Source: Gallionellales bacterium CG03_land_8_20_14_0_80_55_15
GTDB lineage: Bacteria; Pseudomonadota; Gammaproteobacteria; Burkholderiales; Gallionellaceae
Assembly (NCBI GenBank): GCA_002780675.1
Contig: PEUR01000060.1
Span: 1 to 6,253 of the forward strand
Reading direction: 5' to 3'
DNA length: 6,253 bases
The translations under genes were made by a program, and so were the position numbers. The notes under the pieces were generated by a model. It was not told the DNA's origin and made no database searches. It was given only the letters and a program-made list of their open reading frames with translations. Of the stretch, positions 5,274 through 6,253 are shown piece after piece (the stretch's first letter is position 1; each line of letters begins with the position of its first letter).

Positions 5274-6253
5274 TATTCTGACGTGCGTTCGCTGAAATCA
5301 ACGACGCGACGTACCTCATTGAGTGATGTCAACCCCTCGCAGACCCGCCGTATGCCATCCTCAATCAGCGGGATAAACTGGTGTGCCAGCGCGTAGTCGG
5401 TAATTTCTTTCAGGCCGGCGCGGCGGGAAACCATCTTGATCAGACCATGATCGAAGCGCAGGATTTCCATGATGGCCAGCCTCCCCTTGTACCCTTGGCC
5501 GTCGCATTCCGGGCAGCCGACCGGGCGGTAGAGGGTGACCTGTTCATCCGCATGCAGCCGCATCAACCTGCGTTCGGCGGCATCGGGCGTATGTGCCGCC
5601 TTGCACAGCGGGCAAAGTTTGCGCACCAGCCGCTGGGCGATGATGCCGATCAAATTGGAGGCAAAGATGTCGTCAACGATGCCCAGATCGTGCAGTCTTG
5701 AAATCGAACCCAGCGCCGAATTGGTATGCAGGGTGGAAAATACCTGATGCCCTGTCATGGCGGCGCGCAAAGCCATTTCGGCGGTGTCGTGGTCGCGGAT
5801 TTCGCCCACCAGGATGATGTCCGGGTCCTGTCGCATCAACGAGCGTATGCCATTGGAAAAGTCCAGTTTGACGGTTTCCGAGATGGAAGTTTGCCGGGTC
5901 AGCGGCAGGGGATATTCCACCGGGTCTTCCAGCGTCATAATGTTTACGCCGTCGTCGTTGAGATGGTTGAGGATGGAATACAGGGTGGTGGTCTTGCCTG
6001 AACCGGTGGGGCCTGTGGCCAGCAAGATGCCTTCTGGGCGTTCCAACATGCGCAACAGCAGGTTGAGCTGCGCCTCGGTCATGCCGAGTTTATCCAGGCT
6101 GACGATGCCGAGCTTGCGATCCAATATGCGCAAGACGAAGTTCTCGCCGTGGATGGTGGGATGGGAAGCGGCGCGAAAGTCTATCTGGCGACCAAACAGC
6201 GAGAGCGAAATCCGTCCGTCCTGCGGGGCGCGGGTTTCGGCGATGTTCATGCC
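5273..6253 (-). CDS. GspE/PilB-type assembly ATPase, 3' part (5' end outside window)
   Basis: Cytoplasmic hexameric ATPase that powers pilus or pseudopilus assembly through the GspF-type platform protein. Numbering from the first in-window Met (base 6250), the catalytic core is complete: Walker A GPTGSGKT at 80-87, Asp box IMTLEDPVEY at 104-113, Walker B DPDIILVGEIRD at 142-153, His box TGHQVFSTLHT at 166-176. A zinc-binding tetracysteine follows at C213, C216, C246 and C249 (CX2C-X29-CX2C), typical of GspE/PilB assembly ATPases and absent from PilT retraction ATPases. The in-window Met is probably internal: the stretch IAETRAPQDGR is the conserved start of the N2 domain, and the frame stays open to the window edge. 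The N-terminal platform-binding domain (roughly 200 residues or more) is therefore off the window. The stop overlaps the next start as TAATG, indicating translational coupling. Family assignment is secure; GspE versus PilB versus MshE-like cannot be decided from this part. Confidence 0.96.
   Translation of the reverse strand, partial: GMNIAETRAPQDGRISLSLFGRQIDFRAASHPTIHGENFVLRILDRKLGIVSLDKLGMTEAQLNLLLRMLERPEGILLATGPTGSGKTTTLYSILNHLNDDGVNIMTLEDPVEYPLPLTRQTSISETVKLDFSNGIRSLMRQDPDIILVGEIRDHDTAEMALRAAMTGHQVFSTLHTNSALGSISRLHDLGIVDDIFASNLIGIIAQRLVRKLCPLCKAAHTPDAAERRLMRLHADEQVTLYRPVGCPECDGQGYKGRLAIMEILRFDHGLIKMVSRRAGLKEITDYALAHQFIPLIEDGIRRVCEGLTSLNEVRRVVDFSERTSE

Overview
The window reads as one continuous minus-strand operon for a type IV pilus / type II secretion-like (T4P/T2SS) envelope machine. 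All genes run from the high-coordinate end towards base 1. In transcription order they are: the 3' part of a GspE/PilB-type assembly ATPase (open at base 6253), a complete GspF/PilC platform protein, a bitopic GspL-like protein that reads as a PilM+PilN fusion, a PilO/GspM-like protein, a short exported protein (possibly PilP/GspC-like), a large pilin-like protein (486 aa, PilX/GspK-like N-terminus), and the first codons of one more gene (open at base 1). No rRNA, tRNA, CRISPR array, insertion sequence or convincing terminator is visible, and no plus-strand gene is supported.

The genes are packed very tightly: ATPase/GspF overlap as TAATG, GspF/GspL-like and GspL-like/PilO-like as ATGA, and small exported protein/pilin-like as GTGA. 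The only real gap is about 128 bases (1863-1990), between the PilO-like gene and the small exported protein gene, and it is full of inverted repeats. The operon promoter must lie upstream of base 6253, outside the window.

Inferred working model: the hexameric ATPase on the cytoplasmic face drives the GspF rotor. The GspL-like and PilO-like proteins form the inner-membrane alignment scaffold. The small exported protein may link this scaffold to an outer-membrane channel. The large pilin-like protein, whose C-terminal part looks like an internal duplication rich in cysteines, may cap or initiate the fibre. No secretin, prepilin peptidase, major pilin or retraction ATPase lies in this window.

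The organism is most likely a proteobacterium, by protein style perhaps a betaproteobacterium of the Gallionella/Sulfuricella/Thiobacillus kind. That is an impression from family resemblance and moderately high GC, not a demonstrated assignment. The most interesting points are the internal duplication in the large pilin-like protein, the homopolymer tracts (two A8, one C7, one G8) inside coding sequence for surface or assembly proteins, the palindrome-rich gap, and the AT-richer composition of the pilin-like gene compared with the machinery genes.
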